This document shows, piece by piece, positions 35,199 through 46,500 of a stretch of 64,000 nt of DNA; position 1 is the first letter of the stretch; each line of letters starts with the position of its first letter. This DNA is from Arthrobotrys musiformis (taxonomy: Eukaryota > Ascomycota > Orbiliomycetes > Orbiliales > Orbiliaceae), in the NCBI GenBank assembly GCA_036971715.1, contig JAVHJL010000003.1:806001-870000 (forward strand), written 5' to 3'. Position numbers and translations under genes: made by a program. Under the pieces are notes generated by a model. It did no database searches. It saw only the letters and a list, made by a program, of their open reading frames with translations, and was not told the origin of the DNA.

Positions 35199-36103
35199 TC
35201 AATCCCCACCCCCCCTTCCTCTTTCCCCCAAACCGGCACCTCCCACCCCCTCCCCTCCCCTAGCATACTCATCAAACTCCCTCGCCACCCCTAAAACATG
35301 TCTATACCTATACTCCGGCACAAATATAACACTCACATTCCCCCAAAACGGCTCTTCTCCGGATCCTACAGCGCTATACACCACATCCCACGCCGAATCC
35401 CCAAAGCCCCCCCGATACCCTTCATCACCATCGAGGTCTCGTAAAGATTTAGCAAGCTCGTTAACATACTCCTCCCCCCTCCCCCTCGAAACCCCAACCC
35501 TCATCTTCTCAACGTCAATAGAATACGCCTCGGAATCGGTATAATCAATCCAATGCGGCTCCTTCCCACCGCCATCATCATCAACCCGCACATCCTCCAG
35601 GAACTCCGGGAACTCAACTGTAGCTGTATCCTCCGCCTCTTTGGTATACTCATACACCGCATCCGGATCCCGCAGCCATTTCGGTCTATCGCGCGGTTCG
35701 AGCTCCGCTTCGTCCATGTTTTCGACGGGGAGGTAGTGCCATCTCAGATCCCTCGCCGGGGGCGGACAATCCAGCGCGTTGAAGATTATTAACGTGGAGA
35801 GAAAGTACGGATGGTATGCTTTAAATTTATATGGTTAAAACTAATCCAACGGTGTTGATTGATATACGTACGATTCACGGGTGGTCCGGAGTAATACTCC
35901 ACCCTCACTAACCCCCTCCCCGCATCCGGCGTCGGAAGGTTGAGACATTTGGTATTCATCCACGCGGGATCGATGTCGTATACATCCGTATGCGAAGTCG
36001 ACTTTATACCGTTTTCCCAGACGAATCTGATGAAACGGCCCGATGCGGCTTTAAAGGTTGTTGATAGCGAAAGACTCAGTTGGAATGCATATCTTATCTT
36101 CAT
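35199..36103 (-). CDS. Putative secreted protein, function unknown
   Basis: Two exons, 35872..36103 and 35199..35818, join in phase to 283 residues. The N-terminus (MKIRYAFQLSLSLSTTFKAASG) could be a short signal peptide, but it is weakly hydrophobic. The middle has a Cys-Leu-Asn-Leu-Pro turn, a VRVEYYSGPPVN strand and a second cysteine in IIFNALDCPPP. The C-terminal half is acidic and ends in a Gly-rich tail (EYARGGEGVGGAGLG). The spacing of CxxxP, beta-like strands and a second Cys recalls the protein at 39771, which also appears secreted. I recognise no named family. Intron 35819..35871 (53 nt) has a GTACGT donor and an AAAG acceptor, which is less common than CAG or TAG. Confidence 0.65.
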
Positions 36104-36850
36104 CTTTATCTATATCGTTATCGACGGAGATTTGATAGATATATATGGCGAAGCATGTTGGAACTTGAGTCTTCGTAGTATACAGCATCCTATTTAATTT
36201 AATATATGTTTAAAAATATGCCGTCGCGCCGGCATAAACGTTTGCATCTTCCAAACTACCTCAAGGCTGTAGAACCTGCTCACGCCAACCTATCGATATT
36301 CCTCAACCCTTTATAGCGGATTACGACTGACGGTTATATATCTCTAGCTACGAAAGGTCTGTCCGTGAAAACGCATTCCGGGCATCAATTAACCATGACA
36401 TTATTGTATTTCTTTTTAGTTCAAAAAAATTCCCTAAAGAAAAACAATTCCGACGATTCACAAAAAAAAAGAGAGAAGCAGCCATACACAAAGACAAAAG
36501 TATAGAAACCAGGGCAAATTATGTGCACGAGAATGAGAGGGGGAAAGGGAGGAGTATAACATGCAAGAAAGGGTGTACAAAAAAAAAGAGATAGGAAAAA
36601 AAAAAGTAATTTTTAATTTAATAATTTACAAACCAAGTAATGAAATTTTATGAAGGGAATAGTCCGTCATCCCCTTCCCGTCTCTGCGATATTCATAAAA
36701 CGGCAGACTTTGTATCTAATCTATTGCTGTCCGCATATAGTTCTTTAGATACTATTATCCGCCGATGCTAATTCCTTTTTTTGAAACTGGTAAAGCTTCC
36801 AAGTAACAATCCAACACCCCCCTTCTTCGAGACTGAAAAAATATTTATAT
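36104..36850. other. intergenic region upstream of 35199 gene, downstream of SEC61
   Basis: This is 0.75 kb of AT-rich sequence with A-runs. It should hold the SEC61 3' UTR and the promoter of the neighbouring putative secreted gene. No exon is visible. Confidence 0.5.
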
Positions 36851-38818
36851 TTAACCGATCATCTGGCCGAGCTGGTTGCCGACATCACCCTCCTTGGCTG
36901 CGATTTCGAAGTAACCGTAGATGATGCTATCACATTTAATGTTAGCTTACGTTCAATTCGTCTAGGAGAATAAGAGATAAAAAACTTACGTAACGGCCAA
37001 CAAGATACCAGTACCGCTTCCGAGAGCGCCCAAAAGATCAGAAGCAACGGACAAAGCACCAATGCATGCACCACCGAAAGCGGCGGCAGTTGGGATAACC
37101 CTCTTCAATTCCTTGTACATGCTCTGTTCACGATGTCCAGACATAACGAGACCCTGTTCCTTGAGCTGCTTGGCAACGTCACGTGGGCTGGAGCCGCTGA
37201 CTTCGATCCAGGTCTTAGAGAACACGGCGCAGGCGGTGAGCATGAAGACGATGTAGATCAAAGTGTGGATGGGGTCCAAGAGAGCTTCGGTGATGTTAAG
37301 AGGTGGGGACATGTAGTAAGTGATTCCGGAGGTGGCAAAGAGCTGAGCAGAGCCTTCTCTTGGCTCCCAAACACCGAGAAGACGGACGAGGAGGTTGTCC
37401 GAGAAACGGGAGTAAAGGACCTGAGAGAGGAGGAAGACGTTGGAGGAGAGGGCAGACTGAAGCATGATTGGCATGTTGCTGGTGTAGAAGAGACGAACTG
37501 GGTAAGTTCCACGAGCACCACGGTTGCGGGCGGACTTGACTGGGATCTCGACACGGAAACCCTGGAGGTAGATGACGGAGGCGAAGACAACGAGGGTGGC
37601 GAGGAGGTTCATGATGTTGGGGAGATTCTGGCGGTAGAAAGCCTCCTGGAGAGCACGCTGCTTGTTGGGCCAGGTGAGGAGGAGATGGAAGAGAGCGATG
37701 ATGGCACCCTCGAACTCAGGTCCACGGCCAGTGTTGATGGTGGTAGGGCTGAAAGCCTTCCAGATGATGCTCTCGCAAATGTTGGTGGCAATGAAGAGAG
37801 AGATACCGGATCCCAATCCGTAGCCCTTCTGGAGGAGTTCATCGAGGAGGATGACAATGAGACCGGCGACGACGAGTTGGAAGACCAAGAGGATACAGAT
37901 ACCAGCACCGAGGTCGCTTGGTTGACCGTAGAGACCAGTCAAGACGTAGACGGTGGCTTGGCCGAGAGACAGGATGATAGCGAACACTGTACAACTCCTC
38001 TGTTAGTAAGACTCCAAGGAAAGATAAAAGCCACGTGCCCAGATCTAATATCAAGATTTGACTTACATTTCTGGGCGGTTTGGTACAATTCACGGTCAGA
38101 CTTCAAGTCGAGGTTAACATCAATCATGTGGGTACCAGCCAAGAGCTACCAAGGGACCAGTTAGCGACTGCCATTGCCAGATTACAAATTCGAAGGCCTT
38201 TTATAAAACATACCTGGAAGATCATGCCAGACGAGATAATGGGTGTGATTCCGAGTTCCATCAATGTACCTCTATTACTAGCCAACATCATACGGAGCCA
38301 GTATAAAGGATCCGATGTCTAGAGCGCGGTTAGAGCGTGTCATTCGCATAGATTTCGAAGACTGGGAGCCAATTGTACTAACATCTGACGAGACAATACC
38401 GTATAGACTAAATTATTCCACCCTGGTTAGCCAATTGCCCTGGAATCTGGAGAATAGTACGTAATGTACAAATTTTTGTGGGGAAAGAGGCGACATACGG
38501 CATTTGGCTCATGACCAAGAAGATGAGCAGTGTTAACTAATTCCCAGCGATACGGTCAGCACCTCCAATCGCTTCTCCAGTATACAGATACTTCGCATTC
38601 GAGAAGTATGAGCGTGTGGTGTACTTACACCTGTCCACATCAGGCGCTGCTCAAACTTGACTTTTCGCTCCGGCGCAGCCACCTCCGGAAGGAGGGGCAA
38701 GAACGGTTTAATTAAATCAAGAAATCGTACTAGATGAAGGCAGTCGCACGGTCAGCTACAGACGGGACTCCCTTAGAGAAACAATCCAGATAGGTTTTCG
38801 GGACGTACAGCTACTCAT
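36851..38818 (-). CDS. SEC61: Protein translocon subunit Sec61 alpha
   Basis: Sec61 alpha is the ten-helix channel of the ER membrane through which secretory and membrane proteins pass. Eight-exon model: 38809..38818, 38629..38729, 38499..38536, 38383..38407, 38214..38318, 38067..38145, 36990..37986, 36851..36926, giving 476 residues, the exact family size. Phases close at every junction. Conserved runs include RFLDLIKPFLPLLPEV, MSQMPLYGIVSSD, TLMELGITPIISSGMIFQ, DLGAGICILLVFQL, NRGARGTYPVRLFYTSNMP and SGSSPRDVAKQLKEQG; the end is GNQLGQMIG. Seven introns, six of them in the first 40 percent, produce exons of only 10, 38 and 25 nt. The donor after SSD is GTTAGT. A 343-codon frame on the opposite strand is only the shadow of this gene. 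Confidence 0.98.
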
Positions 38819-39770
38819 GGTGGCGATATAGGAGAGTCAGGGTATGGTGGTAGGTGGAGGGATGAGGACGAAGAGAATTCGGCTCCTGCACCTCAATTGC
38901 AGTGAAGCCTGGTGAAATACGAATTATCGTTCGACCTGGCTATCGACAATGATTCCCTTTCGGCCGTCGTCGTAGTGGTCGTTCTATTAGTATTACAAGA
39001 GTCGTGGTAGGGGAAGAGGAAGATGAGGGTGAAGATAGGAGGAAAGGACGGGTGTCGGACGAGGTAATGTTGTCATGAACTAATAGTTGGTGTTGCAGTT
39101 GAGTACACGGTAACTCGTTTTACTTGTTTTGTGTGCTTGGGCGCCCTAAACAATACCCTGGCCAGTACCCACCGCCGCTGCCTGCTCTTCTGGGCCAAAA
39201 CTTCTAGAACCTTTGACCGATCTAATCTCTGGCCAGTAGCATCGCGCGGAGTATTCTGAATGGCTTCACCGTTTCCCTTTCCTTTTTTTATATTTATTTT
39301 GCCTCTTAGGGGGGGGATTAATAGGAGAGTCAATATTGCGATGTTGATGTTATAATATATGGGATACCGTGGCACAATACAATTTACCGTCTTCACACAC
39401 CGCATCTCGACATGAAATTACCACGCGCAACACAGTCTGGTATCGATATATATCACAATCATATTGTATAAGACTGCGCGATTGAATTCATATAGACTAT
39501 AACGATAATATTATTGTAATGCATGATGTTTAAATTTGCAAGGCACGGTGCTGTGAAAGTATCCTCCGTTTTTAGCCCTGTCTATGAGCGTGTTTCTCCA
39601 TATTTGCTCCATTATATTATGGTAGTATACCACGCGAGCAGGTTAGGATCACTGTAGCATGGCCCCACGCCGCAATGGTTGGTGAAAGATAATGCAACAT
39701 CATATCTATCCATGAACTCACGAGAGACTCGAGTCCATTTTCTGGTGGATTTTCTTGAAAAGGTTATAAA
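38819..39770. promoter_or_regulatory. divergent promoter region, SEC61 / secreted protein
   Basis: This is 0.95 kb between outward-facing starts. AT-rich palindromic strings occur at about 39430-39530. No gene is supported. A TTATAAAATG string contains the start codon of the 39771 gene. Confidence 0.5.
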
Positions 39771-41060
39771 ATGCATCTGTGTCTTGTCACAATCGCGATA
39801 GTCTACTTCGCGACCCTGCCAGGCGTAATTGCTTGGTGGCAGAAGGGTTTCTCAGGGACGGGGCCGGACTCTCTCCGGCCGCCACACACCAACCATAACC
39901 CCCTCCGAGATAAAAGGTTCGGCATATGCACCTCGATTCCCTATAACTACCTCACAAAGATGAGGTATACAAACGCCTACGTTATCTTCAATTCTCCCAA
40001 TTCTCGGCCAAAAGTCGACGTGATATTCTTCTATACCTCCCGAACGTGCGAACAAGACCCAGTCGTCGTTGTGAAGCTCAAGATCGGGGATGGTCTGCAA
40101 GTGATCGATTTTCAGACTCTGGGGATAAAAGTATACCCCGGCGCGACTCGAGGATTTCAGCTGCATGACCGGGCTTTTGCGCCGTATCTGGCTGATGCTC
40201 CCGGTGCCTCTACAGGCGTTTGGTATTACGACCACCCGCTGGGGAAGTTTGTATGGGTCAACGCCGTTACTCCTACTATAATAGAGTCGCCTTTGACCAA
40301 TCTCGCTACGGGTGAGGGTGCCGCGGCTCAGCAAGCGCTTCCGGTGAACGAAGCTATAGAGGCCGATTACCAGGAATGGAGGCGGAAAAATCCATATAGA
40401 TCGGATGCGAGGCCGAAGCCGGTGATTGATCCGTATATTGGTAATCGACTGCTTCCGACTCGTTATCAGGACATGGTGACTGGGTTTAAAGCGGCTCTTT
40501 GGGCAGGTGGTCAAAATTCGTGGTTTGCATTCCATCAGAATGTTTACAATATGGCTAGGAATATTTTTTCGAGCTGGCAAGCTTCGTGCTCAGCACCCGG
40601 GGGTACAGATGCTAGCGAGGCATGTCAGACTTTATCGGCTCAACCGCTAACGTTAGTTGATACGGTGGCTCCAAATGAGAGGGCGGGTGGAGGAAGCGGG
40701 GGCACGGCTATACTAGAGCAGAATACTAGTGCCCCTAAAAAGGAGGAGGATGAGGGGTCTGGAAACCTGGTGATATCCGGATCCAATATGAAAATCGAGG
40801 AGCTAGGACAGGGCGGAGGCTCCGGCACCAGCTCTGAAATCGTATTCAAAGAAGAAGAAAATACTATTCACGATAGTATTCAGGATACTATTTACGACAA
40901 TAATTCAAACTTGGATAATGCTAGTGTCAAGGGGGAACCTGAAGCTGAGGGGAACCCCGAAGATGTAATTAAGATAGAAGCTGGTCTGGAAGAGGACCAA
41001 GGGCCCGGGTCGGAGGGGTATGAGCCCGTCGTGAGCAAGCGTCAGAAACCCAGTTTTTGA
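39771..41060 (+). CDS. Putative secreted protein with acidic, motif-rich tail; function unknown
   Basis: This is an intronless frame of 429 residues. Residues 1-21 form a clear signal peptide (hydrophobic core LVTIAIVYFATLPG). The body (about 45-285) alternates beta-like strands with a Cys pair around residues 52 and 93 (GICTSIPYNYL, RTCEQDPV) and later cysteines near 273-285, consistent with disulphides. From about 300 the tail is Gly/Ser-rich and then strongly acidic, with four psi-K-x-E tetrads (Lys at about 341, 360, 387 and 401), ending VSKRQKPSF. No catalytic motif is recognised. The Cys-x-x-Ile-Pro / Cys layout resembles the product at 35199-36103, so the two may be distant paralogues. 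A role outside the cell or in the wall is an inference from the signal peptide only. Confidence 0.75.
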   Translation: MHLCLVTIAIVYFATLPGVIAWWQKGFSGTGPDSLRPPHTNHNPLRDKRFGICTSIPYNYLTKMRYTNAYVIFNSPNSRPKVDVIFFYTSRTCEQDPVVVVKLKIGDGLQVIDFQTLGIKVYPGATRGFQLHDRAFAPYLADAPGASTGVWYYDHPLGKFVWVNAVTPTIIESPLTNLATGEGAAAQQALPVNEAIEADYQEWRRKNPYRSDARPKPVIDPYIGNRLLPTRYQDMVTGFKAALWAGGQNSWFAFHQNVYNMARNIFSSWQASCSAPGGTDASEACQTLSAQPLTLVDTVAPNERAGGGSGGTAILEQNTSAPKKEEDEGSGNLVISGSNMKIEELGQGGGSGTSSEIVFKEEENTIHDSIQDTIYDNNSNLDNASVKGEPEAEGNPEDVIKIEAGLEEDQGPGSEGYEPVVSKRQKPSF

Positions 41061-41446
41061 AGCACCGCACCCTCGTCAATACAGATACCATAGCCATAGT
41101 TCGATAACCCTGAATTCCAATGCCATCAATCAATTTGATTTAAAATATAGTACAACCAGTGCCTAGTTCATTATCTTCGTACAGTCTCGACACATCTTCG
41201 TTAAATATGACAGTAAGGTAAAATGCAACACTGAGCTGCGTTGCCGGGGCCCAGGCGACCTGCGGCCCAAAACAGGCTAACTACCCCGGACCTGAGCTTG
41301 GCTGCTGGCTGTCGCTATTACCCACTCCACTATCACCCGACACCATTCCAGGCCACCATCGATCCATCCTTCCATACGATGATACCTCTGTGACCGAATC
41401 TACAGATATCCCTTATCGCTTTCCTTCGAGGACTCACTAGCTCAAC
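41061..41446. promoter_or_regulatory. intergenic region upstream of FYV10
   Basis: This short tandem spacer contains the 3' UTR of the secreted-protein gene and the FYV10 promoter. No other feature is recognised. Confidence 0.5.
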
Positions 41447-42790
41447 ATGACGTCGAAGTCCGCCACGGCCGTTAACGCCGATAATAACCTTCTGCTCGTC
41501 AGTGGCAACAGCCGTCCCAACAGTCGGTGTCGAGTGGGTCTGCACTCTTGCTAACGCCTAGCATTGTTTAAATGATATATAGGAAGAACCTATTCTTCGA
41601 CTACCCCTTGAAGTCCTCCGAAAGATCTTTAAATCCTCCCAGAGGTGCATCGAGCTCGACGGGAAGAAGCTTACCGAGTTTGCCCGAGATGTCGCTGCCA
41701 AAGCCCCGCAGGTTTCGCAGGAGAAGTCCCTCGAGAATCTCAACACCATGATCACCCGCATGCAAACTCTCAAAAGGAAGATGGAAACTCTCCAAGAGGA
41801 GGAAAAAGCAGTCCACGCGCAATCTCGTAGACGTGTTTCGCACTTGAACGACCTGCATTCTCTTACGTCGTTACTGGAGGAAGGCTACGAATCATGGAGT
41901 AAAACCCGCTTGGATCGGTACATGGTGGATTACATGCTCCGGAATGGATACAGCAACAGTGCACAGCAGTTAGCGAAAAAGAAAGGCATTGAGGAATTGG
42001 TGGATGTAGATGTTTTCGTCCAATGCTGGACTATCGAGGAGAGTTTGAGGAACAAAAAAACGACCGAGTGTCTAGCTTGGTGCGCAGATAACAAGACTTC
42101 ATTGAAGAAGATTAAAAGCACGCTGGAGTTCGAGTTACGGTTGCAGGTCTACATCGAATTAGTGAGGGAGCAGAAGCTTAAGGAAGCAGTTTCGTATTCG
42201 CGGAAGCACCTCTCCGGCAGTTACGATGCACATACGAGCGAGTTTCTCCGTGCTTCTTCCTTGTTGGCATTCCCCCCTCACCGGCCTGGCCCTTACAAGG
42301 TAAGAAATCACAGTATATTGCGCCATCGGCGGGGTATATTTGCTAACACGTTGGTGGGGGATAGGCTTTGTACGCCGAAGGTCGCTGGGACCATCTTGTG
42401 AAGACATTCGTATCAACCCACCATAACCTTTACAACTTGCCCCAGGATCCCCTGCTTCATGTCGCCCTTGCTGCTGGCATGTCATCGTTGAAGACTCCGG
42501 GTTGCCATTCTACTCTGTCGGCGCGGCATAACACTGCCTGCAGCGTTACGAGTTTATGTCCAATTTGTTCCACTGAGCTCAACGAGTTGGCGAAACCGGT
42601 ACCATACGGACATCACACTACCAGCTGGGTGGATCATGATCTCATCGTACTACCCAATGGAAGGGTCTATGGAACCAGACGACTGGCGGACTTGGCGACG
42701 AAGTTGGGCCTCGACAACGGGAAATATAGAGACCCGATCTCGGGCGAAGAATTCGAAAAGGCCGAGACCCGTAAAGTGTTTATTTCTTAA
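41447..42790 (+). CDS. FYV10: GID/CTLH E3 ligase subunit Fyv10 (Gid9/MAEA family)
   Basis: Fyv10 is a RING-like subunit of the GID (CTLH) ubiquitin ligase that in yeast removes gluconeogenic enzymes when glucose returns. Three exons: 41447..41497, 41583..42299, 42365..42790, giving 397 residues. The spliced N-terminus reads NNLLLEEPILRLPLEVLRK, matching the family. A LisH motif starts near residue 127 (RLDRYMVDYMLRNGYS), then CTLH (WTIEESLRNKKTTECLAWC) and CRA regions. The C-terminus is the family's degenerate RING (CPICSTELNELAKPVPYGHH...DLIVLPNGRVY), ending in the conserved PISGEEFEKAETRKVFIS. The first donor is GTCAGT, chosen because it alone gives the conserved junction. Confidence 0.95.
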
Positions 42791-43029
42791 TGTCGGGGCA
42801 GCTGTATACATTATGTTACCTCTTTCAGGACTGCTTTGCTTCTTAGGCGGTGCAATATCACGGCGTTTTGGGGGAACCGGCCTTATTGCTGCGGGACGGG
42901 ATGTATTATATTGCAGGGTAGTTTGGATTCCTGGCAGCGACGTTCTTGGGTCTCTTTTTTCTTTTTTTCTTCTCCTCGCCGCTCACATAATAAATAGTAT
43001 TCGATAGCAATGGAATCTGGTTCATTAAT

Positions 43030-43072
<43 letters not shown>

Positions 43073-43537
43073 CAAATAATCACATCGTAGTAGGTGATAA
43101 GATAGAGTTGTTGAGTGTCTGTCGGCGTGGAATGGCGTTTCAACGCGACCTGAACTTTCGCCAAACGTTTCCAAACCACGTTCACCAACCTCCAACCTTC
43201 AAATTCACCTTCCCTCACCACCATCACCAACCTCATCGCCGACCTCATCACCGACATCAGGCATCAAACCTCATCTCGAACTAGGCTGGATCACTCTCCC
43301 TTCGGACCAGCCTGCTCATAACCTTTCTCTCGGCCTCGTCAGTGCCGAATGCGCTCGAACTTATAGCAACGGCAACGTCGCTGAGGATCACCTCGGTGGG
43401 TTCGCCATCTCACATCATCTCCCACGAACAACTGTAAGGCGACACCTTGCATATGCATATCCACCTACCCAGTCCACACAAACTACGTTGGCGATTCCGG
43501 TATCTGACCGTAGCCGGGAGGCATATAGGCAGCGACA
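42791..43537. other. intergenic region FYV10-SAC3 with T41 run
   Basis: This contains the FYV10 3' end, the 41-T homopolymer and the SAC3 upstream region. Upstream SAC3 exons between 43250 and 43537 cannot be excluded, because the modelled N-terminus is short. Confidence 0.45.
43032..43072. repeat. 41-base T homopolymer
   Basis: There is an uninterrupted run of T from 43032 to 43072. True length may differ, because homopolymers this long are prone to sequencing and replication slippage. Confidence 0.9.
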
Positions 43538-46500
43538 ATGAAGGACATCGAAGATGACTGGCCGACGGCCATCCACCAGCGAGAAGTGCAAGGCATGCGC
43601 AACACCGACTTCACGGCCCTGGTTCCCGTCCGAACAACTCAGCCGGTCTCAGTTCAACAGCGACATGAACTCGAGCTCCGTCGGCCAGTTAAGCCATCGA
43701 TTAACCTCTCCACTCTCCGACATGAATTGAAGCACTCAAGTATATCTGAGGAGGATATGTTCAAGGATGTAAGATAATAATCACTCACCGAAACACCCCC
43801 AACTGTCGCAACCAGCTGCGATTGCTTTCCCGAATGGAAGCTTCCTACTACGATATTTACGGATTGTTAACGCGACCATGTTCCCTCCCTCTTCGCAATG
43901 GATCCTAAAAGGCCGTGCAAATTCGAAAACGACGAGTGGAGGAGTATGATAAGGAACGAGAACGAAATCGCCTTACGGCAGCCCGACGAATCCTCGAAGG
44001 CCACAAAGAACTAGTCGGAATATGTGTCCAAATGTGCCCTCGATGGGACCGCCTTCGCCGTGCCAACAACAAATCCGCCATCAGTACATATGAAGTCGAC
44101 GAAAATGGTTACTTCGGTGAGACCCGAGCCGTCAAGTCCTGGCATCGCCCCGCCGCCGGGGATGCAGAAGACCTTCCCGAGGACCTCCGAACTGAAGAGA
44201 CATTGATGAAGACGATGGACTACCTTGTGCACGATATTATCGACAAGTGGGCGTTCTCGCACTGTCAAAACTTTGTTTGGGATAGGACAAGATCAATTCG
44301 TCAGGATTGTTCGATCCAAGGCTTGAACTCGGATGCTGTGATAGAGTGTTATGAGAGAATAGCACGCTTTCATATCTTTTCTTTACAGCAGTTGTCACAT
44401 AACGAGAATTTCCACCGTGGACAGGAATTGGAGCAATTGTCGAAAGCATTGATTTCCTTGAACGAGCTATACGACGACCGGAGACGGTTGATCAAGCAAG
44501 GGAAAAGGCAGTACAATGCAGAGACTGACTTCGAATCCGAATTCCGAGCTTACACTCTTGTATCGAACCTATACAACCCATTGCAAGTAGCCAGAGCGTT
44601 GCAGTTACCCGCTAGGCTACTCGAGACACCGATATTTAGAATCGCGCTTATGCTATTCAAATATGCCCAGAGGGCAAATCACGATGACAAGAATCTGTTC
44701 GGGAATACCTCAAAGTCGGGAGCGACGCTGAATTGGTCCTCCCACTTTTTCGACCTAGTTTACGACCCATCGACACCATACCTCCTAGGTTGTCTAGCGG
44801 CACTCGAGTTTACGAATGTCAAGAAAGGCGCCATAAAGACCTTTGAGAGGGGGTTCCCGCCTCAGAAGAAAGCTAGTCGCTTGAGTCTTCTGCAAAAGCT
44901 CGTGGACGCCCCTTCGGAACAGGAAGTCAAAACGGCGGTGGAACGATATGGTTTGAAGACGTCCGAACAAGACGGGGCTGTCTTCATGGTATGTCCGCGG
45001 AAGAGCCAGCGGTCTACCTGGATAGGTAATACCCGCTACCGATCCGAGTTTTACGATGCTTCTGCTAACGGTGATACCAGCACAACCCCCACCGATTACG
45101 CCACCGTTCCCCTTAGCTGTCGAAACCAAGCGGGGGCAAGCTACGTCTGGCGAGTTTGTGCCCGCCAGGTTCTTCATTGAAGAACCGGGGTGCTACCGCC
45201 GCGTAGTGAGCCAGCTCTGCGAGGAAGAAGTCGACATCAGGTACAACGACCCTGTGGAGCAGGAGCCAATGACAGATGGCCCTGCGCATATCGTCCAATT
45301 TGCGTCGAGCTGGGAGTCGGTCGGGTCGATTGTGACCGATCCCAACGAGCTTGTAGAGGAGGATCCCGCAGGGGATGCCCTCTTCGACCTGGTACAGAAT
45401 ACCAGGAATGGAAGGGTTCCGGCGGCCCGGGCCCAAGACTTGGTTGCCTTAATGGCAAAGAAGAAGAGGGCGGCGGGGGGGCGGGCATTTTCACAAGGTA
45501 CGTCAGACTCCTATTAACTAGGACTTCAATATTTCTAACATCTGGAGTAGCCCCCGCGAGGGCTGTGAAGCAACCAGTGCGGCCACCAGTACAACCCAAG
45601 GAACCAGTGCCGTTCCAAGGGTTCCCATCCCAGCCGACGACGCGGGAGGCGAGCCCTGCCGTACAACCACCCGTTGTGTCGGCATTCGGGGCTCGCCCTC
45701 CCGTTGTCTCGGCGTTTGGCCCCGCCTCGGCATTCGGTGCGCGGCCCGCTCCCGTATCCGCATTTGGGAGCAAGCCAACGGGGCTTGCCCCTCTTGCATT
45801 TGGCAGTAAACCAGCTGGGGGGGTGGCTACCCCTCAGTTTGGTCAGAAACAGCCAGAGGCACCACCACAGTCGGTGTTCCAGCCTCCGACGAGTGCTTTC
45901 CCGCCTACGGCGCCCCCTGTTTCGGTCTTTGCACCGAAGCAACCTGCTCAGCCTGCCGAAGGCCCCCAGAAGAAGCCAGTATCGGTGTTTAACACCGAAC
46001 CCAAGGCCCAACCATCCCTCTTTGATGGGAAGCCGGCGGAGGCTCCCGTGGCGGGGGCAAAGCCTACCCCTGTTTCTCTTTTCAACCAGAAACAGGCCGC
46101 CACCGTCGCAGATCAGCCTGCAACCCAAGGGTTGTTCGCCAATGCGGTTGCTCAGGCACCGCAATCGATATTCTCAAGCGGGCAGACTGCCCTTGACCCA
46201 GGGGCATCGCCATTCGTGCCTAGCCAGACACCGGCTTCTAAGCCTCCTGTAACGTCTGTCTTTGATCCACCCAAGCCAGCGCCATCCCAAGGATCTAGCC
46301 AGTCGATATTCGACACAAACCCTTCTAAAGAGCCCTTTACGGGCTTCTTCCCGGCACCGATACCGGAAGAAAAACTCCCCAATGGAGTACAGGCGCCGTC
46401 TGTTTTCTCTACAACACCGGCCCAGCAACCTCCTAAGTCGATATTCGATTCGGCACCGCAACAGCCTCTATCGAGCTTCTTCCCTTCAACCGCGCCACAA

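Noticed and set aside
37133..38164. 343-codon open frame on the plus strand
   Set aside because: It lies antisense to SEC61, is acidic and repetitive in translation, and reflects the codon bias of the real gene on the other strand.
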